Assembly: GCF_016775155.1 (NCBI RefSeq)
Contig: NZ_JAEUGD010000031.1
Location: 248,001-312,000 of the forward strand
DNA length: 64,000 nt
Reading direction: 5' to 3'
Origin: Fulvivirga marina
GTDB taxonomy: Bacteria > Bacteroidota > Bacteroidia > Cytophagales > Cyclobacteriaceae
Every line of letters starts with the position of its first letter. Position 1 is the stretch's first letter. Below, one piece after another: positions 7,911 through 17,716 of the stretch. Below the pieces are notes generated by a model that saw only the letters and a program-made list of their open reading frames with translations, did no database searches and was not told the origin of the DNA. The position numbers and the translations under genes are program-made.

Positions 7911-8945
7911 TTATTGAAATGACTGGTAAATGGTTATCAACCGCTGCGCACTTTCCTCTGGGGTTATATCCCTTTGAGGGGTACCCAACATTTCAAAACC
8001 CACCATAAATTTCTTAACAGTTGCTGATCGCAATAATGGCGGATAAAAATGCATATGAAAGTGCCACTCCGGATGCTCTTTACCATCAGTTGGTGCCTGG
8101 TGAATACCGGAAGAGTATGGAAAAGACACCTCAAATAATCCGTCATAGGTCTGGGTAATCTGCCTGAGTGCTCTGGCAAAATCTTCCCTTTCCTCCTCGC
8201 TCATTTCACCCATATGCGATATTGTCCTTTTGCTCACTATCATAGTCTCAAAAGGCCAAACTGCCCAAAAAGGAACCAGTACAACAAAGTGATCTGTTTC
8301 TATTACTATGCGCTCATTTTTCTGTAGTTCTCTGTTGAGATAGTCACCCAGTAAAGTGCGGCCATGCCTCTCAAAATATTGTTGCTGCATGACCATTTCC
8401 TTTGCAGGCTCATTAGGTACATTCTCCGTTGCCCAGATCTGGCCATGAGGATGGGGGTTACTACACCCCATCATCTCACCTCTGTTTTCAAAGATCTGAA
8501 CATATTTGATCTCGGACCTGGCTCCCAGTTCCATATATTGCTCCACCCAAATGTCTACCACCTTTTTAATATCATCAATAGCCATTTGAGATAACGTCAG
8601 GCCATGATCAGGTGAAAAGCAAACGACCCGACATATGCCCTGTTCTGATTTGGCTGTGAACAGGTCATCTTCAAACGAAACCTGCACATCGCTAAGCAGC
8701 GCAGGGAAATCATTGTCAAATACATAGACCTCTTTGTAATCCGGATTTGCTACACCTCCAACCCTCTCATTACCTGGACACAGGTAACATCCGGGATCGT
8801 ACTGCACTGGTGATTTACCTTCTTTCTTCTCTGTCTTACCCTGCCACGGCCGCTTCGCCCGGTGAGGAGATACCAGCAGCCACTCACCTGTTAAAGGGTT
8901 GTACCTTCTATGCGAAGTGGTATTTAGTTTGGTTACATTCGTCAT
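7911..8945 (-). CDS. galT: galactose-1-phosphate uridylyltransferase
   Basis: A 344-residue cytosolic enzyme of the Leloir pathway. It moves UMP from UDP-glucose to galactose-1-phosphate. The family motifs are intact: CYLCPGN (zinc-binding Cys pair), the HIT-type active site [10 protein letters not shown], and HFHMHFYPP near the C-terminus. Length is normal. It starts 6 nt after the end of galK on the minus strand, so it is the last gene of a symporter-galK-galT operon. No galE is seen in the window. Assignment is secure. Confidence 0.95.
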   Translation of the reverse strand: MTNVTKLNTTSHRRYNPLTGEWLLVSPHRAKRPWQGKTEKKEGKSPVQYDPGCYLCPGNERVGGVANPDYKEVYVFDNDFPALLSDVQVSFEDDLFTAKSEQGICRVVCFSPDHGLTLSQMAIDDIKKVVDIWVEQYMELGARSEIKYVQIFENRGEMMGCSNPHPHGQIWATENVPNEPAKEMVMQQQYFERHGRTLLGDYLNRELQKNERIVIETDHFVVLVPFWAVWPFETMIVSKRTISHMGEMSEEEREDFARALRQITQTYDGLFEVSFPYSSGIHQAPTDGKEHPEWHFHMHFYPPLLRSATVKKFMVGFEMLGTPQRDITPEESAQRLITIYQSFQ

Positions 8946-8951
8946 GAGCCT

Positions 8952-10124
8952 TTAGTTGTTTATATGTTCTGAAATAAAAAGCTCACTGGTACCAGCGGCA
9001 GACGCTACTTCATAAATCTCAGGCTTGATCTCAAATCGCTGCTGATAAGCATCACTAATAGCCTGGGCAAACTCATCTTTATAGGCTTTCTCTACAATGT
9101 TGATGGAGCAACCACCAAAGCCTCCTCCCATCATTCTGGCACCAACGATCTGAGGTTTGTTGATGGTAAATCCTATGAGAAAATCCAGTTCAGGACAACT
9201 CACTTTATATTTCAGAGCAAGTCCATAGTGCGAATCATAAAGGTTTTTACCAAAACCCGCTAAATCCCCTTTTTGTAACTGCTCACAACTTTCTAGTACG
9301 CGTAAATTTTCTTCAATAACAAACTCACACCGGTTGAAAACATCCTCCCCAAGTTCGGAAAGCAGATGTTGTAACATCGTAAGCTTAACATCTCTAAGGC
9401 TCTCAACTTCAGGATAATGTGCTTTAATGACCTCCACCCCACGAAAACATTCTTCTTTTCTTGTATTGTAAGCAGAGGTAGCCAGGGAATGGCTCACGCG
9501 TGAGTTGCAGAGCATAATACAGTAGTCATCGAGCTTTAGAGGAAAGTAATAATGCTCCAGAGACCGACAGTCTAGCCGCAAGGCATTATCCTTCTTACCC
9601 ATCACATTGATGAACTGGTCCATAATACCACATTGCACGCCCACAAACTCGTTCTCCGCTTTTTGTCCCATTTTTATGATCTCTAATGGATCAATACCTA
9701 ATGAGAACAGCTCATTTACCGAGAAGATCAGACCACATTCTACCGATGCCGATGACGAAAGGCCTGCCCCGATGGGGATATTTCCTCCAAAAACGATATT
9801 GAAACCCTGGACGTCATACCCTTTCTTTTGGATCTGGTCTACTGCTCCAATGATATAGTTTGCCCATGACTTGTCTGATGGTTGAATATTATCCAGATCA
9901 AAAGTGGCTGTTTCATCGAAGTACGTCGAGTAGACATTACAGGTCCGGGTGCCATTTCCAGATATGGCAAAATAAGTCTCTTTATTGATTGCCGCCGGTA
10001 GTACGTAACCACCGTTGTAATCTGTGTGTTCTCCAATCAGATTGATTCTTGCCGGAGATCTCACCAATAAATCCGGCTGGCCATAAATATTTATAAATGC
10101 TTTTTGAATTTCGTGTGCTTCCAT
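8952..10124 (-). CDS. galK: galactokinase
   Basis: A 390-residue GHMP-family kinase that phosphorylates alpha-D-galactose with ATP. Visible motifs are RSPARINLIGEHTDYNGGYV (substrate and N-terminal signature), GNIPIGAGLSSSASVE (ATP loop) and ARMMGGGFGGCSI (C-terminal motif 3). The ATG at 10124 shares bases with the stop of the symporter gene (TAATG), pointing to translational coupling; a TTG two codons upstream is less likely. It lies between the symporter and galT in one operon. Assignment is secure. Confidence 0.95.
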   Translation of the reverse strand: MEAHEIQKAFINIYGQPDLLVRSPARINLIGEHTDYNGGYVLPAAINKETYFAISGNGTRTCNVYSTYFDETATFDLDNIQPSDKSWANYIIGAVDQIQKKGYDVQGFNIVFGGNIPIGAGLSSSASVECGLIFSVNELFSLGIDPLEIIKMGQKAENEFVGVQCGIMDQFINVMGKKDNALRLDCRSLEHYYFPLKLDDYCIMLCNSRVSHSLATSAYNTRKEECFRGVEVIKAHYPEVESLRDVKLTMLQHLLSELGEDVFNRCEFVIEENLRVLESCEQLQKGDLAGFGKNLYDSHYGLALKYKVSCPELDFLIGFTINKPQIVGARMMGGGFGGCSINIVEKAYKDEFAQAISDAYQQRFEIKPEIYEVASAAGTSELFISEHINN

Positions 10125-11689
10125 TACCAAAATATGATGTATAAAACTGCAAGTATTAACATGATACCCATGGCTGAAGCGTTGAACCAGGGTGAAGTTG
10201 AGAAGAGTCCTTTCTCCAGATTAATGGCTTTCGGGGACACCTTACCGGCACTGAGAGAAACCACAACCATTAATGCAGAAAGCATAAGAAACACTACGCC
10301 CATTTGGTCAAGAAATGGCATGGACGGAAACACAAGATCAACAATGATACTAAACGGTACTGAGGCAATGGCTGTCCACAATGCTCCACTTGCTGAGGCT
10401 CGTTTCCAAAACAAGCCAAACATAAACAGCACCACAATGCCAGGGCTGACATACCCTGTATATTTTTGTATAAACTGGAATACTTGCTCTTCACCTCCTA
10501 ATAAAGGCTGAGCCACAACTACTGCGGTAAACATGGCCAGCAGACCTACGATACGGCCAACGGTGACCAAATGGCTTTCAGAAACTTCTTTCTTGAGTGA
10601 TGGTTTGTAAAGGTCCATGGTAAAGATCGTAGCGGTACTATTCATCATGGAGCTAAGCGAAGACAGGGCCGCTGCGATCAGGGCCGCAAAAGCCAACCCT
10701 TTGATACCGGTAGGTACCAGGTTGGCCAACAGCCACGGGTAAGCAGCATCATACCTTTGAATATCGGCACCTAACACAAAAGCCGCAATACCAGGGATCA
10801 CCACTACCATAGGTATGAGTAATTTAAGGTACCCCGCAAAGGCCAACCCTTTTTGGGCCTCACCAATACTCTTAGCCGCCAATGCTCTTTGTATAATGTA
10901 CTGATTACATCCCCAATAGCTCAGGTTTGCAATCCACATTCCTCCTACAAGCACAGATATTCCCGGAAGGTCTTTATAAAAAGGGTTATCCGGTGAAAGG
11001 ATCATATCAAACTTCTCAGGAGCCTTTTCAAATAGAAGAGAAAGGCCTTTTAAAGCTCCGGCACCATCACTAACCGCATCAAGTGCCAGGTAAGTGGTGA
11101 TCAGCCCACCGAAAATCAAGAAGACTACCTGCACAACGTCGGTCCAGGCTACGGCTTTCAGACCTCCATAGATGGAGTAAGCTACGGCCATTACTGCCAA
11201 GCCTATAATTGATTGCCACATGGTGATGCCCAGCACAACTGTTAGGGCTAAAGATGAAAGATAGAGCACGGTGGAAAGGTTAACGAAAGTGTATAAAAAC
11301 ACCCAGAACACTGCAAGTACCGTTCTTATCCGCCCATCGTAACGCTGCTCGAGTAACTGTGGCAATGTAAAAATGCCTTTCTTTAAAAACACGGGGAGAA
11401 AAAACTTGGCTACAATCAGCAGGGTAAGTGCTGCCATCCATTCGTATGTGGCTATACCCAAACCAAGGGCAAAGCCAGATCCTGACATGCCAATGAATTG
11501 CTCTGCAGAAATGTTAGAGGCAATCAGAGATGCTCCGATGGCCCACCAAGGCAGTGATTTGCCAGCCAGAAAGTAATCGCTGGAATCTTTGGTATGCCCC
11601 TTTTTTTCCCGACTGACCCAAAACCCAATAAAGATGATCAGGCAGCCATAGGCAACGAAAATAATGATGTCAATGGTCGATAGGTTCAT
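10124..11689 (-). CDS. sodium:solute symporter (SGLT-type), probably galactose
   Basis: A 521-residue inner-membrane protein with about 14 hydrophobic helices and typical SSS-family signatures: GKSLPWWAIGASLIASNISAEQFIGMSG near the start, SIYGGLKAVAWTDVVQ in the middle, and ALIAAALSSLSSMMNSTATIFTMD later. The family moves sugars, vitamins or amino acids with Na+. Its place directly before galK and galT, sharing bases with galK, argues for galactose or a close sugar. Its own start overlaps the 3' end of the decayed aldose epimerase by 20 nt, so the operon once began with that gene. Confidence 0.9.
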   Translation of the reverse strand: MNLSTIDIIIFVAYGCLIIFIGFWVSREKKGHTKDSSDYFLAGKSLPWWAIGASLIASNISAEQFIGMSGSGFALGLGIATYEWMAALTLLIVAKFFLPVFLKKGIFTLPQLLEQRYDGRIRTVLAVFWVFLYTFVNLSTVLYLSSLALTVVLGITMWQSIIGLAVMAVAYSIYGGLKAVAWTDVVQVVFLIFGGLITTYLALDAVSDGAGALKGLSLLFEKAPEKFDMILSPDNPFYKDLPGISVLVGGMWIANLSYWGCNQYIIQRALAAKSIGEAQKGLAFAGYLKLLIPMVVVIPGIAAFVLGADIQRYDAAYPWLLANLVPTGIKGLAFAALIAAALSSLSSMMNSTATIFTMDLYKPSLKKEVSESHLVTVGRIVGLLAMFTAVVVAQPLLGGEEQVFQFIQKYTGYVSPGIVVLFMFGLFWKRASASGALWTAIASVPFSIIVDLVFPSMPFLDQMGVVFLMLSALMVVVSLSAGKVSPKAINLEKGLFSTSPWFNASAMGIMLILAVLYIIFW

Positions 11690-12220
11690 TACATTTTTTG
11701 TTTGTTTGTAAATTGATTAAAGAATCTGGCATAGAAAATTTGTTACTAGCTTCTATACCAAAAGCAAGACATAACATAGCTCCAGGGGCAAGAGTTATGA
11801 GTCCAAATTCATTATTAAAAACGTTTACAGAGCACTTTACCGGTTCAACTGCAATATTGTTTCTATTATATAAAGGTAATACCTGAAAGAAATTGTACCC
11901 CTCAGTTCCCGTTTGTTGCCAAATGTCAACAGCCATTTTCAACGTAGGGTAAGCCAAGGTAAACGCTGCCTTACCAGTATCATTTAATTGAAAAGTACCA
12001 TCGGACTACTACTTTTCAACCCGACGAAAATCGTAGAATTTTCCGTCTTCTGCAAACTCTATGCTGGGTATCATGTCCTGAAGTACTAATTGCTTATCGG
12101 TATGGAGCCTGATGTACATTTCACCTGTAGAAGGGTATGTATTAAAACCGGGTTTCTGCCGTCTCCAATCAGTATTTCATAGTCGTCAAATTGTTGCTAC
12201 TCACTTTTATCTTGTTGGGA
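11670..12220 (-). pseudogene. aldose 1-epimerase (mutarotase) remnant
   Basis: The last 95 codons (from 11957) read like the C-terminus of a Bacteroidetes aldose epimerase: YPTLKMAVDIWQQTGTEGYN, then NIAVEPVKCSVNVFNNEFGL and ITLAPGA. Going upstream in the same frame, the similarity continues (TGEMYIRLHTDKQLVLQDMI and IEFAEDGKFYDFRRVEK), but two adjacent TAG codons interrupt it near 12006-12011. Further upstream the frame shifts and the N-terminal half is missing. The gene would have supplied alpha-galactose to the galK downstream. Its 3' end still overlaps the symporter start, so the operon layout has been kept. Family call is from memory of the pattern. Confidence 0.65.
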
Positions 12221-12443
12221 AAGGAAGACAGCTTGATCAGCCCCATTCGGCTTAAGCACTTGTTAGCAATTGGTAATCGGCTAATTGCTTGCCACTAATA
12301 ATGCATCAGGAATCTGACCGTTAATAATAAAGTAAATGATGGAGATTTTGAATTAATGAATGCTTAAGCAGACATTCAGGAATGGGGGAATTTGGACAGG
12401 ATAAGCTATAGCAAGTTATCACTGTCCATGAACCAGATGAAAA

Positions 12444-12854
12444 TTACAAAGAAGTATCAGGCACTGGTTTTAGCTTGTTATTGATAAACGTTAAAAAATC
12501 TTCTAATTCTATTGGCTCGATCATATGCACTGGAATTCTTAATTTCTTCGATTTTGGTCCTTCATTATAATGTAAAAATACCTTCTTAGGGTTTACCTCT
12601 TCTACTTTGGTAATATCACTGAACTTAATAAACCTGGTAGAAGAAAGTAGGCTTAGCTTTATTTCTAAATGGTCCTTTTCAATTTTAATCAAGTCTTTAT
12701 CTTTTTGATTATAAGCCACTACCAAGTGGAGTATTGCCACTGCAACCATCTCAACACGGCCAGCAAATACGAGTATTATAGAAGCTACTAAAAAGAAGTA
12801 TCCCAGATTTGTTTGTTTTTGGGTAAATTTCTTACTGGTTTTAATTGATTTCAT
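12444..12854 (-). CDS. small membrane protein with PH-like part, unknown function
   Basis: A 136-residue protein. Two hydrophobic helices (about 18-32 and 34-49) are followed by a beta-rich domain (LIKIEKDHLEIKLSLLSSTR, FIKFSDITKVEEVNPKKVFL), as in the gene at 7019. The N-terminus is Lys-rich, placing it in the cytoplasm. Function unknown. It is a single gene; the next minus-strand gene upstream starts at 13323, about 185 nt away. Confidence 0.55.
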   Translation of the reverse strand: MKSIKTSKKFTQKQTNLGYFFLVASIILVFAGRVEMVAVAILHLVVAYNQKDKDLIKIEKDHLEIKLSLLSSTRFIKFSDITKVEEVNPKKVFLHYNEGPKSKKLRIPVHMIEPIELEDFLTFINNKLKPVPDTSL

Positions 12855-13038
12855 TTATTTTTTGTTCGTTCGTTAACCCCCAATGGTAAAGATCATCAGG
12901 GTTTGAAAATCTTGTTAAAAACTCCAAGTAAGGAGTATCAATGCCATTAAGTTTAAAGGCTTGATTCTATCCCCTCCTCAGCCTAAACCCCTCCTTTAAG
13001 AAAGAATGACTTCTGAATGATAGTTTTATAGGGCCACT

Positions 13039-13323
13039 TTAGGCTTTGTTGTTGATAAACTCGTCTTTTTTTAATTTGTCCAAAACTTTACGGGCACCCA
13101 TTGCCCCAATTAGCCCAATAGGAACAAGGATTCCCGAGGATATTAAGAAAACCATTGCACCTGACTTTACCTTACCTATTTTAATCAGCCCTATTCCGAT
13201 AATGTTGAACAGAACGATTATTCCAAAGAAATATGGAATAAATGGGTACTCTGGCTCAATGGATACAATCAAGGCTAACACACAATGGATACCAAGCCCT
13301 AAAACCATTTGGTTGTTAATCAT
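13039..13323 (-). CDS. small three-TM membrane protein, unknown function
   Basis: A 94-residue protein made of three hydrophobic helices (about 5-22, 27-46, 54-75) and a Lys-rich tail (KVLDKLKKDEF). No family is recognised. It may share a transcript with the downstream gene at 12444. A strong 14-bp stem-loop (13376-13407) lies 53 nt before its start and could control it. Confidence 0.5.
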   Translation of the reverse strand: MINNQMVLGLGIHCVLALIVSIEPEYPFIPYFFGIIVLFNIIGIGLIKIGKVKSGAMVFLISSGILVPIGLIGAMGARKVLDKLKKDEFINNKA

Positions 13324-13769
13324 AATTACTTGTTATTAAATTAGTTATATGAACTTATAGATATGGGGGGGGCTGCAATGATAGGAAAACTTATTTTCCT
13401 ATCATTGTAAATTTTAAGCATTAAGAATATAATTATCAAGGGGTTAAGCAAAAAGGCCTGTGCCACTCGCTCCCTAACCATGAATGGGTTTAAGGAGGAA
13501 CCTTAGAGGTTGACTTTGATGTAGTAAGTGTAAAATGATAAACTTATTTGGCTTGGGTGGATAAGACAATCAGGTAGGATTGATGTTATCACAAGCAAAA
13601 GAAATGCAATTTTTTAGCTTCATTTTTTGTAAATTATATATTGAGCCCATAACGACTTGATCCATAAAAAGTCGTGAGGGGTTGGGTTAAAAAGAAAAGG
13701 ATTCGTAACTCTCCGGTCTTGGCTCCCAATACTCAGTACCAATATCTTAATAACTTAAACTTCACAGGT
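13324..13769. other. intergenic region between divergent genes
   Basis: About 445 nt without a supported gene. It holds the stem-loop at 13376-13407 and a G8 run beside it (13365-13372). The plus-strand frame is open from 13674, but those codons have no good start and precede the preferred ATG at 13770. Confidence 0.4.
13376..13407. promoter_or_regulatory. perfect 14-bp stem-loop
   Basis: Left arm 13376-13389 (caatgataggaaaa), loop ctta, right arm 13394-13407, with no mismatch. It lies between divergent genes, so it is not at the end of any seen gene. It is either an operator or a leader hairpin for the minus-strand gene starting at 13323. Confidence 0.5.
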
Positions 13770-14396
13770 ATGAAATGGATGTATCAAATTGCTCAAAAAT
13801 CGAAAGCTGCTATAGCTCTGGCCATTGTTTTCTTCATCATGCTTTTGACCAACATCGTGGATAAAAGTCACTTTTCAGCGCTTCAGAAGGCCTTCACGAC
13901 AGTATATGAAGACAGGCTGGTGGTAGAAAACTATATTTATAAGTTATCAGTTCTCTTTAACCAGAAAAAGATGCTGATTGAGAAAAATGGGGACGCCTCA
14001 ACCCAGCACGACAACTCTATACAACAGCTTATATGGAAATATGGGAAAACCCAACTAACTTCAGATGAGGCCATATATTTCAAAAAGCTACAAGCAGATA
14101 TTCAGCAACTCAACATGCTGGAACAGCAATACATTTCCATGCCTGAACCTCACCTGATCAGTAGAATTGAGCAACAGCATAAAAACATATCAACCCATTT
14201 GGGGGTGTTATCAGATATTCAACTTACAGAAACCAGAAGGATACTTAAAAACTCTGACCAGCTTATAGCCAGTAGTAATTTCAATTCATATCTGGAAATC
14301 AGCTCCATTATTGTTATCGGACTTATTATTCAGGCTTTAATCTATACTTCTAAGTCCATAAGACCCCGGTTCAGACAAAATAGTCAACTGAATTAA
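13770..14396 (+). CDS. stand-alone MCP-type four-helix-bundle membrane protein
   Basis: A 208-residue protein. The ATG at 13770 follows cacagg and begins MKWMYQIAQKSKAAIALAIV; the open frame extends to 13674 without a better start. Two TM helices (about 10-28 and 180-200) flank a periplasmic segment of about 150 residues rich in Gln, Leu and Glu, with the pattern of the 4HB ligand-binding domain of methyl-accepting chemotaxis proteins (YEDRLVVENYIYKLS, LISRIEQQHKNI). After the second helix only about 12 residues remain, so there is no HAMP or signalling domain. Such minimal 4HB proteins occur in Bacteroidetes. Partner and ligand are unknown. Confidence 0.7.
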   Translation: MKWMYQIAQKSKAAIALAIVFFIMLLTNIVDKSHFSALQKAFTTVYEDRLVVENYIYKLSVLFNQKKMLIEKNGDASTQHDNSIQQLIWKYGKTQLTSDEAIYFKKLQADIQQLNMLEQQYISMPEPHLISRIEQQHKNISTHLGVLSDIQLTETRRILKNSDQLIASSNFNSYLEISSIIVIGLIIQALIYTSKSIRPRFRQNSQLN

Positions 14397-14414
14397 CGCT
14401 GAGATTTTCAGTGG

Positions 14415-15101
14415 TTATTCACTCAGCGATTCCAGTTCTATGCGGTTCTCCAATTCTGGATAAAAAGTAATTATGAAACCATAATTATGAAAAGACTGGC
14501 TCATTTTAGTACTGTCCCTAACAAGGTCATGCTTTACACTCAAAAATTCTTCCGTTTGCCCCTGTTCATCCACCATCACAAAGGTTGAAGCGGTTTCAAT
14601 GTAAGGATCTTCAATAAATTGGCTCAATTTCAACTGCTTGAACCGAACCTCCGAGGCAACTGAAGTGATATCAACCACATTCGCCTTTTCTTCAAAGCTA
14701 GTACAGTCCATGCACACAAGCCACTTGCTCTGAGATATCAAACGATATTTTAAGGGTATTTCCTGACCGGTCAATCCTTCAAAGCCATCAGCATCTGTAA
14801 AAGTCAAAGTATCGCCATTAGCAGTCTTTACTTTCATCACTGTAGTGAGATAATCGGCAGGCATGACTAATTCCTCCTCCACGGATATAACTATGGCATC
14901 AACTTCAATATATGTTGAATCAGAGCCTTCATTTTCCTTCTTTGATATACTGGGCTGATCCTCTTCCGTTTTGGGCTTTTTAGAGGTTTCACTTACCAAT
15001 AAACTATCATCCACTATTTCGTTTTTCTCAGAAGTATTTTGTTTACTGCATGAGAGGCTGACCATGGTCAGTATTAATAAAATGTAATAAACAGGTTTCA
15101 T
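14415..15101 (-). CDS. lipoprotein of unknown function
   Basis: A 228-residue protein with a type II signal peptide ending in the lipobox LSCS, so Cys18 should be lipidated. A low-complexity Glu/Ser/Lys linker (about 20-62) leads to a beta-rich domain (VDAIVISVEEELVMPADYLT, IPLKYRLISQSKWLVCMDCT). The residues CMDC form a CxxC pair, perhaps a disulfide or metal site. I do not recognise the family. It is convergent with the 4HB gene, with 18 nt between the two ends. Confidence 0.6.
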   Translation of the reverse strand: MKPVYYILLILTMVSLSCSKQNTSEKNEIVDDSLLVSETSKKPKTEEDQPSISKKENEGSDSTYIEVDAIVISVEEELVMPADYLTTVMKVKTANGDTLTFTDADGFEGLTGQEIPLKYRLISQSKWLVCMDCTSFEEKANVVDITSVASEVRFKQLKLSQFIEDPYIETASTFVMVDEQGQTEEFLSVKHDLVRDSTKMSQSFHNYGFIITFYPELENRIELESLSE

Positions 15102-15175
15102 TCACTTATTGTATTGAAGGTTATTAACCAGGTAAAACTAATAGCTTATTGCCATCAAATGAAAGAAATATTGGA

Positions 15176-17149
15176 TTAGCCCCAGTTTATTTCTTCCCGG
15201 CTCGCTATCTCCCTTTTTCGCTCCTCCCAAGTGCTGAAGACTTCTTCGGGGCTCATGTGTTTAAGTTGCTTCCATTTTATCATGGTATCCAGATAATAGT
15301 TTCCCCTGACCTCGTCAAAAAATGTAAAGGTATCACTTAGAAGCTCCTGTAGGTTATCAAACCTCTTTACCTCAGACTCCTGGGCCAATGACTTAAGCTG
15401 GTCTTCCATACTGAGTTCAAATAAAATCAGGGATCTTAGTACATGAAAAACCACCTCCTCTTCATTACCCTTCAGCACAGCCAGACGAACCCTTAGCATT
15501 ACAGGTGAAGAATACATCCCGCCTGATTGGTCTTCTGCAATAACCGTCAAAGCTTCCAGTCCCTCTATTGAAGGTTTAATGATATCGCTCTGATGCAGCA
15601 GGCACCGCTCTTGGTACTCTATATAATGCAGAAAAACGGAGGCATTAGCTTCTACAAGGTTTATATGGTCCTTATAGCATAAGGTAGCCTGGTTGCGGTA
15701 GTTTATTCCTAGTGCATCATTGTTTTCTGAGAAGTAAATATCAGAGATGGCCTCCAGTGCCATAGCTTTATAGTAAACTTCAAACGATGCATCACCCACC
15801 TGATCGATCAATCGTTGAAAGTGAGATATGGCCGTCTCCAGGAGATCGACACAACTATAAAATATCCCTTCGTTATGAAAAAAATGCCCAATCTCTGTCA
15901 GTTGCACCCGGGTAGTCTTTTGTTTCTGCCACTTCTTGGCTTCACCGAGCCAGTACAAGTAATCCTTTTCCGGGAAGAGACTGGTATCCATTTTATACCA
16001 CTCCATATGCTCTCTTAGCCTTTTGAAAGCCATAGCAATAGTCAGCTGAACTGCATATTTTTTATCAGCAAACGACATGGCCAGCGCTCTGAATTTTATT
16101 AACTCACTCCCCCTAAGTTTATGCCATTTTGCATATCGACCCTGAACCTCAGCCTCCGACTGTCCTTCTTGTTTCTCACTTTTCCTTTTCTCATAGGGTA
16201 TGTGGATCAGTTGCAGGTATAAAAACCAGTCGCCTTCAGCGGGATCAAGGGCAATGGATGTATTGATAAATTCAAGTGCTCGATACCAGCTTTTATCATC
16301 AAAATACCGGTATTCGGCCAACATATTGTTGAGTATGGCCAGCTGCTGGTAATTTTCCTGCTGATCTTCGTGAACCGCCAGCATATTGGACTGAACTGCT
16401 CTTTCAGCCTCATTAAAATAATACTCTACCTTGCTATCCTTATTTGCTATAGCATTTTCAAGCAATATCATATAAGCCCGGCTGTAAACATCCCACTGCA
16501 TTTGCTCCACGAGCATGCTCATCTTTTCCGCAATGGGAAGCAATAAAGATACACCGACATCAGTAAGTTTTCCACAGGCAAAGTCATAATCCATTTGACT
16601 GAATAGGGAAAGGTATCCATCGTACGCAAGCTTTTCCTTTTCAGCAGAAGTAGCTGACCCCATATACTTTACATATAATTTGTCCAAGCCTTCCAAATCC
16701 CAGCGTCCTGCCAGCCTTTCTATACGGCTATAAGCTAAGCCTTTTTCAGCATCTTCATCGTCGAGAAAATAATTATTAACCTGCACGTAATCTACATTAC
16801 CCGTGAGGTCGTGATCGGGTGTAAATTGAAAGTGCTCCTCATCAAAGTAATACGCCCAAAAATAAACATGAAAATTGTCTTCGACCTTATGCTGTTTTTG
16901 ATGTTTTATCAGCTGGATATACTTCTTCTCATCCAGGTATTCAAAATAGCTGCTGGTACGGCCAAGTTCATCATCCTGATACCTTTCTACAGCATAAACC
17001 GGGAATTTTATAAAGGGAATATTCTTCACCGTCAGGTTGGTTTGCCCAGCCCCTTTCAGTTCACTAATATATTCATTGATTTTATCACTACGATCAGAAA
17101 CGGCTACCACGCTCCTTTTACCTTCAAAGTGGGATTCAACTATCTGCAT
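15176..17149 (-). CDS. large helical (TPR-like) protein, unknown function
   Basis: A 657-residue protein with no signal peptide or TM helix. The first 150 residues are mixed alpha/beta (NIPFIKFPVYAVERYQDDEL). From about 190 on it is almost all helix, with spacing and motifs like degenerate TPRs (RALEFINTSIALDPAEGDWF, YYKAMALEAISDIYFSENND). It is likely a cytosolic protein-binding scaffold. It is the second gene of a two-gene unit: the gene at 17174 ends 24 nt before it starts. No known system matches this pair. Confidence 0.65.
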   Translation of the reverse strand: MQIVESHFEGKRSVVAVSDRSDKINEYISELKGAGQTNLTVKNIPFIKFPVYAVERYQDDELGRTSSYFEYLDEKKYIQLIKHQKQHKVEDNFHVYFWAYYFDEEHFQFTPDHDLTGNVDYVQVNNYFLDDEDAEKGLAYSRIERLAGRWDLEGLDKLYVKYMGSATSAEKEKLAYDGYLSLFSQMDYDFACGKLTDVGVSLLLPIAEKMSMLVEQMQWDVYSRAYMILLENAIANKDSKVEYYFNEAERAVQSNMLAVHEDQQENYQQLAILNNMLAEYRYFDDKSWYRALEFINTSIALDPAEGDWFLYLQLIHIPYEKRKSEKQEGQSEAEVQGRYAKWHKLRGSELIKFRALAMSFADKKYAVQLTIAMAFKRLREHMEWYKMDTSLFPEKDYLYWLGEAKKWQKQKTTRVQLTEIGHFFHNEGIFYSCVDLLETAISHFQRLIDQVGDASFEVYYKAMALEAISDIYFSENNDALGINYRNQATLCYKDHINLVEANASVFLHYIEYQERCLLHQSDIIKPSIEGLEALTVIAEDQSGGMYSSPVMLRVRLAVLKGNEEEVVFHVLRSLILFELSMEDQLKSLAQESEVKRFDNLQELLSDTFTFFDEVRGNYYLDTMIKWKQLKHMSPEEVFSTWEERKREIASREEINWG

Positions 17150-17173
17150 TACATGACAAAATTATATAGATGC

Positions 17174-17716
17174 TTATTTGACCTCCATCCATTTACTCTC
17201 CTCTCCAAACTCACCATCATCAGAAAAAAGTTCGGGTAAAACAAGATATGTACCTTCCAATGGTTCTGAAAGCTCTCCTGATTTTTTGTTTACAATATAA
17301 TGACGGAAAGCAGTTTTATTATTGGTATTGACATAATAATGATCATCATCTTCGTAAATTTCATGATTCATAAATGGGAAGGGTAATTTTAAAAGCCCCT
17401 TCAGATAAATTATAGCTTTCCTCTGCTCTTTATCAGGTACAAAGAAGTTATTTTGATAAAACCAGTCGTCGAAAGGTGAAACCTTCCTGCTCATTAAGCA
17501 AACAGATATATCATACTCCAGATACCTGCTTTCCGGAATATAACGGATTAGCCTTCTGAATTTCACTCTCACTTCCTGTTGGTTTGACCAAACAGAAGCC
17601 TCGTAATCTTCAGGTAGTATCCTGAACTCATTCTGCTTCTCCGATACTAAATCCCAAGCCATTTGTATGAGCACCTGTCTGCCTTTCGACAGCAAGCTGT
17701 TAATATCTTCCTCCAT
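17174..17716 (-). CDS. soluble protein of unknown function, operon with TPR-like protein
   Basis: A 180-residue cytosolic protein starting at ATG 17716. It is rich in aromatic and acidic residues (EDDDHYYVNTNNKTAFRHYI, DDWFYQNNFFVPDKEQRKA) and has no signal peptide. I do not recognise the family. It is the first gene of the two-gene unit with the 657-aa helical protein, which suggests the two proteins bind each other. Confidence 0.6.
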   Translation of the reverse strand: MEEDINSLLSKGRQVLIQMAWDLVSEKQNEFRILPEDYEASVWSNQQEVRVKFRRLIRYIPESRYLEYDISVCLMSRKVSPFDDWFYQNNFFVPDKEQRKAIIYLKGLLKLPFPFMNHEIYEDDDHYYVNTNNKTAFRHYIVNKKSGELSEPLEGTYLVLPELFSDDGEFGEESKWMEVK

